This document shows, in pieces, positions 27,521 to 36,828 of a DNA stretch of 64,000 nucleotides. The stretch's first letter is position 1, and every line of letters starts with the position of its first letter. The translations under genes were made by a program, and so were the position numbers. Under the pieces are notes generated by a model, which was given only the letters and a program-made list of their open reading frames with translations, was not told the origin of the DNA and searched no databases. Source of the stretch: Halococcus saccharolyticus DSM 5350 (GTDB lineage: Archaea > Halobacteriota > Halobacteria > Halobacteriales > Halococcaceae); contig NZ_AOMD01000029.1 in the NCBI RefSeq assembly GCF_000336915.1, positions 83,227 through 147,226 of the forward strand, in the 5' to 3' direction.

Positions 27521-28486
27521 TCAGATATAGTTTTGGCGTCGGAAATATATGACAATGGTTAGTGATATCACGACCATTCCAAAAAGGACGGCCGGATACC
27601 CAAGAGACCAGCTGAGTTCGGGCATCGTCTCGAAGTTCATCCCATACAGACCGACCACGAGGGTGAGTGGCAGAACAATCGTTGCTACAACTGTCAACGT
27701 CTTCATTACTTCGTTGGTTGACTGAGAAAGCGTACTGAGATAGATATCACGGGCTCCGCTTGCGAGAGTGCGGTAGGTCTCAGTAAGCTCCACCAATTGA
27801 ACGAGGTGATCATAGACATCACGATAATACTTCTCAGTAATTGCCCGAGTTTGAGTGGGATCACCGCGAGCAAGCACCCCTACGGCTTCACGTGAGGGCC
27901 AGAGCAAGCGACGAAATGAGAGTAATTCACGTCGGACTTCATTAAGAGAAGTCAGTACGTCCGCATCTGTCGTTTCAACGATTTGCTCTTCGATTGTTTC
28001 GATCTCAATCTCAAGCTGATCCAGTACATCGAAGTATGATTCGACTATTTTATCGACGATCAAATACGCGATGAAATCAGCATCTCGTTCAGGGAGAGCT
28101 TGGGGATTATCAATGACCGTCCGCTGGGTCTGCTCAACTACCTTAATTGGGGATACTGAGAGCGTAACTAACCAATCTCGGCCGATGAATAGACCAATCG
28201 GATCGGTGTCGAGCTCGTCGCGAAAAGTTGTTTCTTTTGCCGCGAGAGACGCGGTTTTGAGAAGCACAAACGTGTATTCAGGATACTCTTCAGTTTTAGG
28301 CCGAACGGTGTTGAGGACATCCTCGGTTGCAAGGGGATGGATACCGAATTCTTCTCGAATTAGTTCCTGCTCTCTGGGAGTCGTGTTGGTTGCGCGCACC
28401 CATGTTACCCCTGAATCCTGCCGCGCCGCCGCAATATCATTGTGCTCAGTTGTATCATTAGTGCTACAAGAGACTGCAGTGATCAT
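27521..28486 (-). CDS. corA: CorA-type magnesium/cobalt transporter
   Basis: A 321-residue channel for divalent cations (Mg2+, Co2+). A long cytoplasmic alpha/beta domain occupies residues 1-255. Two C-terminal transmembrane helices follow, with the family signature YGMNFETMPEL near residue 280 between them and a short charged end (YFRRQNYI). It forms a pentamer in known members. Its ATG overlaps the stop of the small membrane-protein gene (TGA within ATGATCA), so the two are translationally coupled. Confidence 0.95.
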   Translation of the reverse strand: MITAVSCSTNDTTEHNDIAAARQDSGVTWVRATNTTPREQELIREEFGIHPLATEDVLNTVRPKTEEYPEYTFVLLKTASLAAKETTFRDELDTDPIGLFIGRDWLVTLSVSPIKVVEQTQRTVIDNPQALPERDADFIAYLIVDKIVESYFDVLDQLEIEIETIEEQIVETTDADVLTSLNEVRRELLSFRRLLWPSREAVGVLARGDPTQTRAITEKYYRDVYDHLVQLVELTETYRTLASGARDIYLSTLSQSTNEVMKTLTVVATIVLPLTLVVGLYGMNFETMPELSWSLGYPAVLFGMVVISLTIVIYFRRQNYI

Positions 28487-28656
28487 GGTTCAATAGCTTC
28501 CTGTGCCCCCCAGACTCCGATCACAGTCAGCGTTACCCCAGCCATGACACCTGTAATCGAGACTGCTCGGCCAGGATAAGGTGAGAGTACGCCAACCATG
28601 TAGCCGAAGAGTCCGAGAACTGTTAGCCCCATCCCGGTTCCCAGAACGCGGTTCAT
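28483..28656 (-). CDS. 57-residue membrane protein coupled to CorA
   Basis: Two hydrophobic helices: VLGTGMGLTVLGLFGYMVGVL and AVSITGVMAGVTLTVIGVWG. ATG 28656 was chosen because the longer frame adds residues without membrane or haloarchaeal character. The gene precedes CorA with a 4-base overlap. Similar small proteins beside transporters are common in haloarchaea; the function is unknown, with an accessory subunit possible. Confidence 0.7.
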   Translation of the reverse strand: MNRVLGTGMGLTVLGLFGYMVGVLSPYPGRAVSITGVMAGVTLTVIGVWGAQEAIEP

Positions 28657-28794
28657 ACTAATTCCTGATACTACAAAGCTGGAAAAACGTTCGGCTGCAC
28701 AAGTGTCATTACACAGTACACGATTTATGTATTGTATGGCGAAAGCAGAGGGGACCCAGAACGCGCGATGAACGGACTCATGTCGGCTTCTCAA

Positions 28795-29081
28795 CTGCTC
28801 GAAGAGCCGCGGTTGCTGACTACTGTGACGAAGAGGGCATCTCGTTCACTCTCCAGCAGATGTTCCAGCAGGACGAGTGGAACGGCGGGGAGCCGACAGG
28901 GATGATTGAGGCCCAGCGCGTTACGCTGGTGACGGCTTATGAGAACGGCTACTTCGAGGAGCCGCGCGAAGCCGATCTCGCTGACATTGCCGCGAAACTC
29001 GGTTTGTCCCCAACTGCCATCGGCGGCCGAATCCGCCGTAGCACGGGCAGATTCGTCGAGACGGCGCTCTTAGACGACTGA
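28795..29081 (+). pseudogene. truncated Bat-type HTH regulator
   Basis: The frame around ADYCDEEGISFTLQQMFQQDEW through GLSPTAIGGRIRRSTGRFVETALLDD is strongly similar to the last 85 residues of the regulator at 13791-14435. The sensory N-terminus is absent, and an in-frame stop lies a short way upstream. It is a decayed partial copy; it is not likely to make a functional activator. Confidence 0.8.
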
Positions 29082-29116
29082 CCTGTGCTGGGTGAATACC
29101 ACACAGCACCTTCTGA

Positions 29117-29776
29117 TCATGTTTCATCGGTCTCGTCGTCAAGCGAGGGAAGGTTACCTGTCAGCTCCCGCCGTATCACGTTTGCGACGAATTCTCGCAG
29201 CCGTCTGACGAGATCCTCGTCAGTCTCATACGAGTAAATCGTCGCATCCCACCGCCGCGAGATCGACCCGATCATCGCGCTCCGCACGCCTGCTTCATGA
29301 ACGAAGACGACGCGTTCGGCACGAGTATTCAGTGCCGTCTCATTATTCTGTTCCTGGTCGCGGAAGATGTCTTCAAGGACCGATCCGGTTTCAATGCCGA
29401 CACCGAGGTTCTTGCCTACCTTCGGGGCGATGAAGGCGGTCACATTGCTTGCTCGGGCGAACGCGATACTCTGGGTGGCTGCATCCATCTCGTCGAGATC
29501 AATGTCGGCATCAAGCGCGAGAAACGCGTTCACACCAGGATCGACGCGGAGGCGGTCGCGAGCGTGGATCAACCGATCAAGCACGGTCTGTTCGGCAGTT
29601 GTATCCGTGTCAGCATCGCCAGTGAGACTCCCGAAATCGACACTCACGGAATCCGTGTTGACATCGGTGTCAGCCAGCATCTCTTCGAGACTGAATGTTT
29701 TGTACGGTCCCATCAGATATACCAAGAACCGATGCCGAGGCACCTCGCCGAGTTCAGCGAGCAGCCGATCACGCAT
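29117..29776 (-). CDS. conserved haloarchaeal protein of unknown function
   Basis: A 219-residue protein. It contains RFLVYLMGPYKTFSLEEML, then DPGVNAFLALDADIDLDEMDAATQSIAFARASNVTAFIAPKVGKNLGVGIETGSVLED, which resembles a nucleoside-deoxyribosyltransferase-like Rossmann fold. I recall this as a conserved haloarchaeal family known only by a DUF number. It is divergent from a winged-helix gene, and the two promoters share the space between them. ATG 29776 follows a TATATAC box, so the transcript is probably leaderless. Confidence 0.7.
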   Translation of the reverse strand: MRDRLLAELGEVPRHRFLVYLMGPYKTFSLEEMLADTDVNTDSVSVDFGSLTGDADTDTTAEQTVLDRLIHARDRLRVDPGVNAFLALDADIDLDEMDAATQSIAFARASNVTAFIAPKVGKNLGVGIETGSVLEDIFRDQEQNNETALNTRAERVVFVHEAGVRSAMIGSISRRWDATIYSYETDEDLVRRLREFVANVIRRELTGNLPSLDDETDET

Positions 29777-29794
29777 GGGTGCCCTTCCCTGGAG

Positions 29795-29848
29795 TAGTAT
29801 ATAAACAATCCGATTACCAGCAATCGTTGGGTCAAGAAGCGTTAAGTC
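29795..29848. promoter_or_regulatory. divergent promoters
   Basis: Leftward TATA-like TTTATATAC (read on the minus strand, 29797-29806) serves the gene starting at 29776. Rightward GCGTTAAGTC (29839-29848) serves the HTH gene starting at 29871. The spacings of 20-30 bases to each ATG fit leaderless transcription, and a regulator bound between them could control both. Confidence 0.5.
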
Positions 29849-29870
29849 AGAGCGGGGCCAACCAATATCC

Positions 29871-30272
29871 ATGGCTGGGCAATCTTCGCCCGAGGCGCAC
29901 TCCGAGGAGGGTAGTGAACCGGGACCGCTTCTGCCCGAACACAGTGTTCTCTCACTCGATGAGTATCTCGCGATGCAGCGGGCCATTGGAGACGAGATCC
30001 GATTTCGGCTTCTTCGGACGCTCAAAGCCCGTGGAGACATGAGTGCGAAAGAACTTGAGACAGCGCTTGAGATCGAGGGGAACAAGCTTCACTACCATCT
30101 CAACAAGTTAGTGGATGTTGGCCTCGTACAAAATCGGAAACGGAAAGAACCGGATAGTAGCGGTCTCTTCTCGTATTACCGGGCGAGTGCTCTTGGCGAA
30201 GCCATCCTCGAACACGGTGTTGAAGAACTGATCCGCGACGAGTGGCAGTCGCTTGAGCGTTATAGTAAGTGA
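29871..30272 (+). CDS. winged-helix transcription regulator (ArsR-like)
   Basis: A 133-residue protein with the DNA-binding segment EYLAMQRAIGDEIRFRLLRTLKARGDMSAKELETALEIEGNKLHYHLNKLVDVGLVQNRK at about 30-90, a typical ArsR-like winged helix with the HYHLNKL recognition helix of archaeal members. The C-terminal part is helical and may dimerise. It is divergent from the hypothetical gene at 29117-29776, which it may regulate. Confidence 0.85.
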   Translation: MAGQSSPEAHSEEGSEPGPLLPEHSVLSLDEYLAMQRAIGDEIRFRLLRTLKARGDMSAKELETALEIEGNKLHYHLNKLVDVGLVQNRKRKEPDSSGLFSYYRASALGEAILEHGVEELIRDEWQSLERYSK

Positions 30273-30594
30273 TCGGCTGTGACAATGGCTCTCGCGTGGG
30301 ATATCGCATGGTTGATTTACTCCCAGTAACTGAACCGAGGTCGCCGCTTCGCGCGAAATCGATAAACCACTATAAAGTGTATGGAGGCAGATTCTGGGTT
30401 CAAATGGCCTGAGGTTAGTGAAATCAGCGGAATTGGCTGAAATGCCATTTACTCGTGCTTAGTCCAATAAGGACGAGTACTTTTACGGACCACCGCGCCC
30501 TCCCCCACAGCACACCAGATGCGACAACCCAGAACCCGGGTTACTCACCCAGAGAACGGCCATCGATCGAACGAACGCCACGGAGGTGCGTAGC
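30273..30594. other. intergenic region with integrase-adjacent hairpin
   Basis: It contains CACTATAAAGTG (30368-30379) and a hairpin at 30450-30479 (TACTCGT...ACGAGTA). It separates the winged-helix gene from the tyrosine recombinase. No gene was found. Confidence 0.4.
30450..30479. repeat. inverted repeat before the tyrosine recombinase
   Basis: The arms TACTCGT and ACGAGTA are 16 bases apart; an inner TCC/GGA could extend the stem. It lies 116 bases before the recombinase start and could be part of a recombination site. Confidence 0.4.
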
Positions 30595-31719
30595 GTGGTG
30601 CGGATCGACGCCGTCATCGAGGACTTCCTGACGGACAAGGGGAAAGGACAGCGCGGCGAGAGCGGGAACTACCGCCAAGACGCAAGTCGAGAGCTCGATC
30701 GGTTCGTCGACTTTCTCGCTGATCACGAAGACGCAGTAGAGACGTTCGACGAACTGGAGTCCGGACACCTACGCGAGTACGCGCGCTACCTCACCCGTCA
30801 GGGCTGGACAGAGGGGACAGTCCGCACGTACTACGCGTACGTCTCGGCGTTCTGTGGCTGGGCAGTCCGCGAGGGCCACCTCGCCGAGAACGTTGCCCAG
30901 CGGCGCAACGCGACCGAGCCGATTCCCGATGATGGCGGTCACAAGAGTGGCAACCAGCAAGCGTGGTCCGCTGGGGATCGCCAACAGCTCACTGCGTTCG
31001 TCGACGAGCAGGCGAGTACCGCGATCGACAATATCGGCGAGGATCGAGAGGCAGCGATCAAAGCCTGCCGCGACCGCGCTCTGGTGTATCTGCTGTCGTA
31101 TTCCGGAGTGCGGGGCGCGGAGATCCTCCGCGATCGGAGCGACGAGCGTCGCCAAGGGCTCTACTGGGAGGACGTTCATCTCGAAGACCGGTATGCGACC
31201 GTGTTCGCCAAGAAACAGCGTCTCGATGACCGGGGTCTCCCCCAACCAGTACTCCACCCGCTACAGATGTACCAGAAGGTCCTCGACGTGCCAAGCCAGA
31301 ACTGGCCGGTGTTCCCCTCGTTGCATCGCCCGACACTCTCGGAGTGTTTGACTGATAGGCTGACCGCACGCGGGTACATCAAAACCGAGATCGAAGAGAT
31401 GCACACGGACCGCTCGCAGATCGAAATCTGCATCGAATTCGATATTACTCCTCCGTCAATGACGACCGGTGCTGGGAGGCACGTCCTCAAGCGGCTCTGT
31501 GATGCGGCGGGTATCGAACTCGGCGACGACCGCGACTATCTGATGCCTCACGGCGCTCGCCGCGGTGCCGGTGAAGTCCTCGTGCGGACTTCAGGACACG
31601 CAGCTGCTGCCCGAGCCCTCGACAACTCCGAGGAGGTCGTTCGCGAGCACTACTCACATATCGAAGCCGGCGAGCTCGCTGACCAGATGACCACCGCCTT
31701 TGAGGAAGCGGACCAATGA
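30595..31719 (+). CDS. tyrosine recombinase/site-specific integrase
   Basis: A 374-residue recombinase. An N-terminal SAM-like DNA-binding domain (about 1-100) contains YARYLTRQGWTEGTVRTYYAYVSAFCGWAV. The catalytic domain keeps the R, HxxR, H and Y residues: SGVRGAEI near 172, PHGARRG near 318, SGHAAA near 335 and EHYSHI near 353. GTG 30595 follows GGAGG by 8 bases; a GTG three codons earlier is possible. A decayed copy of its last two-thirds lies at 47763-48584 in the same orientation, so the pair flanks about 16 kb. Phage or element integration, or gene rearrangement, is the expected role. Confidence 0.93.
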   Translation: MVRIDAVIEDFLTDKGKGQRGESGNYRQDASRELDRFVDFLADHEDAVETFDELESGHLREYARYLTRQGWTEGTVRTYYAYVSAFCGWAVREGHLAENVAQRRNATEPIPDDGGHKSGNQQAWSAGDRQQLTAFVDEQASTAIDNIGEDREAAIKACRDRALVYLLSYSGVRGAEILRDRSDERRQGLYWEDVHLEDRYATVFAKKQRLDDRGLPQPVLHPLQMYQKVLDVPSQNWPVFPSLHRPTLSECLTDRLTARGYIKTEIEEMHTDRSQIEICIEFDITPPSMTTGAGRHVLKRLCDAAGIELGDDRDYLMPHGARRGAGEVLVRTSGHAAAARALDNSEEVVREHYSHIEAGELADQMTTAFEEADQ

Positions 31720-32072
31720 GGCAAGTCGAAGACAAGGTGTTACAAAATATTGATACACCACAGTGGCATCCTGAGAAACGGTGTGAGAAGAAGTCGATAT
31801 CGCCGTAATTCAGAAACGGCGACAACAGACCTATCGGCCGATATCTGAAACCCATGCCAACCGTTCTATGACACCCTGCAGACAGAAAAGCGTTGACCGA
31901 ATCGGGTCCGAGTGGATAGTCGGTGCTTTCCCATTTTCCGTCCCCAACGTCTCGTTGAGGCTGTGGTCAATCCACTCGCGAAATAGTGTCTAAAGGCACG
32001 TACTACCGCTGATGTCGGGGTTCTACGACTGACAACACTCTTAGTCCTAGACGCCGGATATAGCCGTACAAC
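31720..32072. other. 353-base stretch without a supported gene
   Basis: AT-rich just after the recombinase stop (TTACAAAATATTGATACACC). Frames are short and no repeat or RNA was recognised. Confidence 0.35.
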
Positions 32073-32177
32073 ATGTCTCTAACATGTGCAAGATGTGACG
32101 AGCGCATTGCTGTGGGTGAGCGCCGTCGGCCAACGCCTAACGGCACCGCACACGATCGCTGTCTCGACGCACGCTGA
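32073..32177 (+). CDS. 34-residue zinc-finger-like microprotein
   Basis: It reads MSLTCARCDERIAVGERRR then TPNGTAHDRCLDAR. The C-x2-C and H-x2-C pairs fit a small treble-clef or zinc-ribbon-type knuckle. Small CxxC proteins of this kind are common in haloarchaea and usually overlooked. No clear TATA box is seen at the right distance. Confidence 0.5.
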   Translation: MSLTCARCDERIAVGERRRPTPNGTAHDRCLDAR

Positions 32178-32285
32178 GTGGTCTGCAAAGAAACGAATGC
32201 TCGTCACAGACTGAGCCAGCGAGACGCCTCATAACCGTTTGGTAGAACAAACCCGTTTTAGTAGGTCCCACAAGTCTCGTGACAC

Positions 32286-33536
32286 ATGGCCGCGTCTTCG
32301 TTTGATAGTCAACAAGCAATCGCCACCTCACCGACGCCAGCGAAGGCATTTCAGGACGTCCCACGGAATCGTCGGAGACGTGTGTTTTTTCGGCTGTCCG
32401 AGACAGTGCAGCAGTCCGTCATCGAAGACATGAGCCAAGAGCAGTTGCATCGATTTATCCGTCGGATCGATCCTGACGAGGCGACAGATGTTCTTCAACT
32501 GACTGACGAGGAAACGCAGGCAGTGATTCTCCGGCGTCTCGACGAGGACCGCCGAGAGAGAATCGGATTCCTCCTTGATTTCGACCCAGAGACCACTGCG
32601 GGCATGATGAATCTCAATTATATAACGCTCGACGCCAGCAGTAGTTTCGACGCTGTCGCCCAGCGTGTCCGCCGCTACGAGGAACGGATCGGTCGTTTCC
32701 CGACTATCTTCATCACTGACGGCGACGAACTACTGGGTGAGTTGCCCAGTCAAGCGTTAGCGATGGCTGACCGGGAGTCTGTCAAGGTTACTGACCACAT
32801 CCACGAAACCCCAACTGTCAGGTACGACAGGCCCGATACAGACGCGCTCGAAGTCTTCAGAGCCAATCCAGAGAGTATGGTCGCCGTTCTCGATACCGAT
32901 GATAGCATTCTCGGAGTCATCGACGCGGACGACATTCTTCGGGTCATCGATGAAGAGGCCAGCGAAACGCTCTACGAGTTCACCGGCGTCGCTGAAGAGG
33001 AGAGCGTCCTTGACGGTCCCCTCACGAAGATCCGCAGTCGGTACAAGTGGCTCGTCATCAACCTCGGAACGGCGTTCATGGCCGCGGCCGTCGTCGGGTT
33101 GTTCGAGAGCACTATCGCGGCGCTTGCAGTGCTGGCAGCGTATATGCCGGTCGTCGCCGGGATGGGTGGCAACGCGGGCACCCAGACGATGGCCGTGACC
33201 GTCCGCGGCATCTCGCTCGAACAGGTCTCGCTCGCAACTGGTACGCGCGCTATCGTCAACGAGGTCATCGCGGGTGCCGCCAACGGCCTCATCACTGGCG
33301 TACTCGTCGCTGCCATTGCCACAGTGTTCAATCAGAGCCCACTCTTGGGACTGGTCATCGGCGTGTCGATGGTGCTGAACCTGATTATCGCCGGATTCTT
33401 CGGTGCTCTCATTCCACTCGTTCTCGACCGGCTCGGCCAAGACCCCGCAACCTCGGCGACCATCTTCATCACCACTGCGACCGACGTCCTTGGCTTTTTT
33501 GCCTTCCTCGGGCTGGCTCAGGTCGTTCTGCTGTAA
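32286..33536 (+). CDS. mgtE: MgtE-type magnesium transporter
   Basis: A 416-residue channel. The N-terminal MgtE_N helical domain (about 30-125) contains MSQEQLHRFIRRIDPDEATDVLQLTDEE. A pair of CBS domains follows (about 125-240), then a C-terminal transmembrane domain with five helices. The signature AYMPVVAGMGGNAGTQTMAV and a TDVLGFFAFLGL ending match the family Mg2+ pore. In known members the CBS and N domains close the channel when cellular Mg2+ is high. The genome thus has both CorA and MgtE routes. Confidence 0.95.
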   Translation: MAASSFDSQQAIATSPTPAKAFQDVPRNRRRRVFFRLSETVQQSVIEDMSQEQLHRFIRRIDPDEATDVLQLTDEETQAVILRRLDEDRRERIGFLLDFDPETTAGMMNLNYITLDASSSFDAVAQRVRRYEERIGRFPTIFITDGDELLGELPSQALAMADRESVKVTDHIHETPTVRYDRPDTDALEVFRANPESMVAVLDTDDSILGVIDADDILRVIDEEASETLYEFTGVAEEESVLDGPLTKIRSRYKWLVINLGTAFMAAAVVGLFESTIAALAVLAAYMPVVAGMGGNAGTQTMAVTVRGISLEQVSLATGTRAIVNEVIAGAANGLITGVLVAAIATVFNQSPLLGLVIGVSMVLNLIIAGFFGALIPLVLDRLGQDPATSATIFITTATDVLGFFAFLGLAQVVLL

Positions 33537-34039
33537 GCGATGACTCGACTTCGGTAATCACGCGCACGACAAACGGATCGATTCAGAGCAGTCTCATCAG
33601 CGCTCGATGTGCGAAATGTTTTCTCCAGCCACAACCCCTCACTTGAAGCGATCGACGTGACTTTGAGACGCGCTGTCTTGTTATCAAGACGGGTCGCATA
33701 CGCAGTGTCTCACCAGCTCTCACAAGGAACTCAGTCAAACACATGGTGGGCACAAGAATGAGATAAAGGGCCATTCCATAAGATCGAGGAACGCTCACCT
33801 CGCTGCGCAAAAAAGTCCCCATGATGGCCCTATAATCTTCCAGATTGTCGCTGATGCGCCATCCTGTCCCATCTGTGCCTCAGGGAAGACTGAACGAATC
33901 GAACGTGTGTTTCGTTACCAGTGTGATTCTGCGCCCGTATCGCTACTGCTATCGGTCCATGACGTTCAGCTGGTTGTTGAGCTGAGAGTCCCACCCACTG
34001 GGCGAGTTCTTATACGCCTGAATCTCTAAATTGCGTACA
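33537..34039. other. 500-base intergenic region
   Basis: It contains the promoter of the SPFH gene (TTCTTATACGC at 34007). An open frame with CPICASGKTERIERVFRYQCD near 33868-33930 resembles a zinc-ribbon fragment, possibly a transposase remnant, but it has no start and runs into the promoter. No gene is supported. Confidence 0.35.
34007..34017 (+). promoter_or_regulatory. TATA-like box of the SPFH gene
   Basis: TTCTTATACGC is 23-33 bases before the ATG at 34040, consistent with a leaderless transcript and with choosing that ATG over the TTG at 34031. Confidence 0.5.
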
Positions 34040-35242
34040 ATGCTACTCGTTCTGCTCCAGGTTGCCGACATCGGGATTTCGTCGATCATCGTCCTACTGG
34101 TAGTGGTACTCGCGATTATTACTGTCTACAGTGCGATCGAGATCGTCAACGCCTATGAGAAACGTGCGCTCACCGTGTTCGGCGACTACCGCAAACTGCT
34201 CCAACCCGGCATCAACTTCGTGCCGCCGTTCGTCAACCGAACCTATCCGTTCGATATGCGGACCCAGACGCTCGATGTTCCCCGTCAAGAGGCCATTACG
34301 CGCGACAACTCGCCCGTGACCGCCGATGCGGTGGTTTACATCAAGGTAATGGACGCGAAGAAAGCGTTTCTGGAGGTCGACGACTACAAGCGCGCGGTGT
34401 TGAACCTTGCTCAGACCACCCTCCGCGCCGTCTTGGGCGATATGGACTTGGATAACACCCTGAGTAAGCGTACAGAAATCAACACGAAAATCCGGAAAGA
34501 ACTCGATGAACCGACCGACGAGTGGGGCATCCGAGTTGAGTCGGTCGAGGTCCGTGAGGTGAACCCCTCACCGACCGTCCAACAAGCAATGGAACAGCAG
34601 ACTTCCGCGGAGCGGCGTCGACGCGCGATGATTCTCGAAGCCCAGGGTGAACGCCGGAGTGCGGTCGAGAGTGCGGAGGGTGAAAAGCAGTCAAACATCA
34701 TCCGCGCCCAGGGTGAAAAGCAGAGCCAGATCCTCGAAGCCCAGGGTGATGCAGTTTCGACGGTACTGCGGGCGAAATCCGCCGAGTCGATGGGCGAGCG
34801 TGCGGTGATCGACAAGGGGATGGAAACCCTCGAATCGATCGGCCAGGGCGAATCGACGACGTTCGTCCTGCCCCAGGAGCTCTCCTCAATGCTCGGCCGG
34901 TACGGCAAGCATCTCACCGGCAGCGACGTCCGTGAGGACGGTCAGGATCTCGACAGCCTCGACTTCGACGACGAGACTCGCGAACTGATCGGACTCGACG
35001 ACATCGACGAGATCATCGGCAACATCGACGAGGACGCCGAACTCGACATCGAGGCGATGGAACAGGAGGCCGAAGCGATCAAAACCGGGGAGGCGACCGG
35101 CGACATCCAGGACCCCGACGAGATCATCGCGGAGATGGACCAACCCGACAGAAGCAGCGCGACGGGCGATGAGGATGATTTGAGCGATGGGACCGACACG
35201 AGCAACACCGAAACCGAGGAACTCGAATCAGAACCCAATTGA
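34040..35242 (+). CDS. SPFH/band 7 (stomatin-like) membrane protein
   Basis: A 400-residue protein. One N-terminal transmembrane helix (SIIVLLVVVLAIITVYSAI) is followed by the SPFH domain: EKRALTVFGDYRKLLQPGINFVPPFVNRTYPFDMRTQTLDVP, then RDNSPVTADAVVYIKV and the stretch to VQQAMEQQTSAERRRRA. A coiled coil of AQGEKQS-type repeats and a long, very acidic tail of about 120 residues complete it. Stomatin-like proteins assemble into membrane rings and affect proteases or transporters. The usual partner, an NfeD-like protease, is not adjacent here. Confidence 0.93.
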   Translation: MLLVLLQVADIGISSIIVLLVVVLAIITVYSAIEIVNAYEKRALTVFGDYRKLLQPGINFVPPFVNRTYPFDMRTQTLDVPRQEAITRDNSPVTADAVVYIKVMDAKKAFLEVDDYKRAVLNLAQTTLRAVLGDMDLDNTLSKRTEINTKIRKELDEPTDEWGIRVESVEVREVNPSPTVQQAMEQQTSAERRRRAMILEAQGERRSAVESAEGEKQSNIIRAQGEKQSQILEAQGDAVSTVLRAKSAESMGERAVIDKGMETLESIGQGESTTFVLPQELSSMLGRYGKHLTGSDVREDGQDLDSLDFDDETRELIGLDDIDEIIGNIDEDAELDIEAMEQEAEAIKTGEATGDIQDPDEIIAEMDQPDRSSATGDEDDLSDGTDTSNTETEELESEPN

Positions 35243-35472
35243 GTCGTATTGACGGTCACTGAGGCCTTTCTCGGCTATCTTCCCCGACCACGCTGGGCGA
35301 CAGCACTCGCCATCCGTTTCCGACTTCCACTCATGATTTTGGGTGAATCCAGACTCTCACTACACGAGAACGGTCAACGGTGGCGGACGCCTCAGTTCGA
35401 ACTCGGCCATTCATATGCCATTTTCTACATTTGCGCCGACAAGGGCTTACGCATGAATCATGTAAAATCATA

Positions 35473-36435
35473 ATGGAACGTCCCACTCGCCAGCGCGAGC
35501 GCAACACCGAAACCGAGGAGCCAGCGCAGGAAACGGAGGACGAACGAGTCTGTCCCGAGTGTGAATCGGCCAGTTTCATCAAAAGCGCCGATCAAGGCGA
35601 ACTCGTCTGTGAGGACTGTGGACTGATTCTTGAGGACGATAACATCGACCGAGGGCCTGAATGGCGGGCATTCAATCACGCAGAACGCCAGAGCAAGTCC
35701 CGCGTTGGCGCACCAACCACCCAGACGATGCATGACAAAGGGCTAACTACCAACATCGGGTGGCAAAACAAAGACGCCTCTGGCCGCTCTCTGTCCGCCG
35801 AAAAACGGACACGGATGAACCGCCTCCGAAAATGGCAGGAGCGAGTTCGAACCAAAGACGCTGGCGAGCGCAATCTCCAATTTGCACTCAGTGAGACTGA
35901 CCGGATGGCGAGTGCGCTTGGTGTGCCCCGTTCGGTTCGAGAGGTTGCCTCGGTCATCTACCGGCGTGCACTCTCCGATGATCTGATCCGGGGACGCTCC
36001 ATCGAGGCTGTCGCCACGGGTGCTCTCTATGCCGCCTGCCGCAAAGAAGGAATTCCCCGCAGTCTGGAAGAAGTCACCCACGTCGCTCGCGTCGAACAAA
36101 AAGAGATCGGCCGCACATATCGCTATATTGCCCGCGAACTCGAACTCGGAATGCGACCGACCGATCCACAGAAGTACGTTCCTCGGTTTTGTTCCGCGCT
36201 CGATCTGAGTGAGGAAGTCCAGTCGAAAGCTAACGAGGTCATTGAAGCCAGCGTAGCAGAGGGACTCCTCTCGGGGAAATCACCAACTGGGTACGCTGCT
36301 GCTGCGATCTACGCTGCATCACTGCTCTGTAATGAGAAGAAGACTCAGCGCGAAGTCGCCGACGTTGCACAGGTGACCGAAGTCACGATCCGGAATCGGT
36401 ATCAGGAACAGATTGAAGCTGTGGGAATTCAGTAG
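35473..36435 (+). CDS. tfb: transcription initiation factor IIB
   Basis: A 320-residue general transcription factor. The N-terminal zinc ribbon is CPECESASFIKSADQGELVCEDCG (about 28-51). A B-finger region with GPEWRAFNHAERQSKSRVGAP follows. Two cyclin-fold repeats (about 130-220 and 225-320) carry the recognition helix VTEVTIRNRYQE at the end. It links RNA polymerase to TBP and BRE-TATA promoters. Haloarchaea usually have several TFB paralogues with different promoter choice. It does not belong to an evident operon. ATG 35473 removes 31 unrelated codons. Confidence 0.96.
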   Translation: MERPTRQRERNTETEEPAQETEDERVCPECESASFIKSADQGELVCEDCGLILEDDNIDRGPEWRAFNHAERQSKSRVGAPTTQTMHDKGLTTNIGWQNKDASGRSLSAEKRTRMNRLRKWQERVRTKDAGERNLQFALSETDRMASALGVPRSVREVASVIYRRALSDDLIRGRSIEAVATGALYAACRKEGIPRSLEEVTHVARVEQKEIGRTYRYIARELELGMRPTDPQKYVPRFCSALDLSEEVQSKANEVIEASVAEGLLSGKSPTGYAAAAIYAASLLCNEKKTQREVADVAQVTEVTIRNRYQEQIEAVGIQ

Positions 36436-36472
36436 ACGGAACAAACGGTTATCACACCCCATCGCCTCCTGT

Positions 36473-36670
36473 ATGGGAATGAAGGATGTATTTAGGGAGC
36501 TGGGGCGTCGAGCTGAGAAGTTCAAACAGGACGTGAATGCCGGTGCGGGAGAAACCGCGGACTACGAGTGTATGGAGTGTGAGGAACAATTCGCTGTGAA
36601 ACCCGACCAGTGTCCGAACTGTGGGTCAGAGCAGATACCATCGACGGAAACTGAAGGCGAATCGGCGTGA
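36473..36670 (+). CDS. small zinc-ribbon protein
   Basis: A 65-residue protein: an amphipathic helix (DVFRELGRRAEKFKQDV) followed by the ribbon CMECEEQFAVKPDQCPNCGSEQI with two C-x2-C knuckles. ATG 36473 was chosen because a leaderless start fits and the upstream residues lie within the region after the TFB stop. Such proteins are common in haloarchaea; the function is unknown. Confidence 0.75.
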   Translation: MGMKDVFRELGRRAEKFKQDVNAGAGETADYECMECEEQFAVKPDQCPNCGSEQIPSTETEGESA

Positions 36671-36828
36671 ACCCTTCCTGTACGCCTACTAGGAAGATTA
36701 CGATCATTTCGGCTGACCTTCTCGCCACCCTGCCGCTAACTCAAAACCACCCCGCTTCCGCCAATCTGGCGAGAAACTACCGTTTCAAACCATGACATCG
36801 AATACCATCATCTCACCGTCTCTGATAC

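Noticed and set aside
30380..30420. TTCAAAT segment resembling a tRNA T-loop
   Set aside because: The flanking bases do not form a T-stem, and no acceptor or anticodon arm can be built. No tRNA was found in the window.
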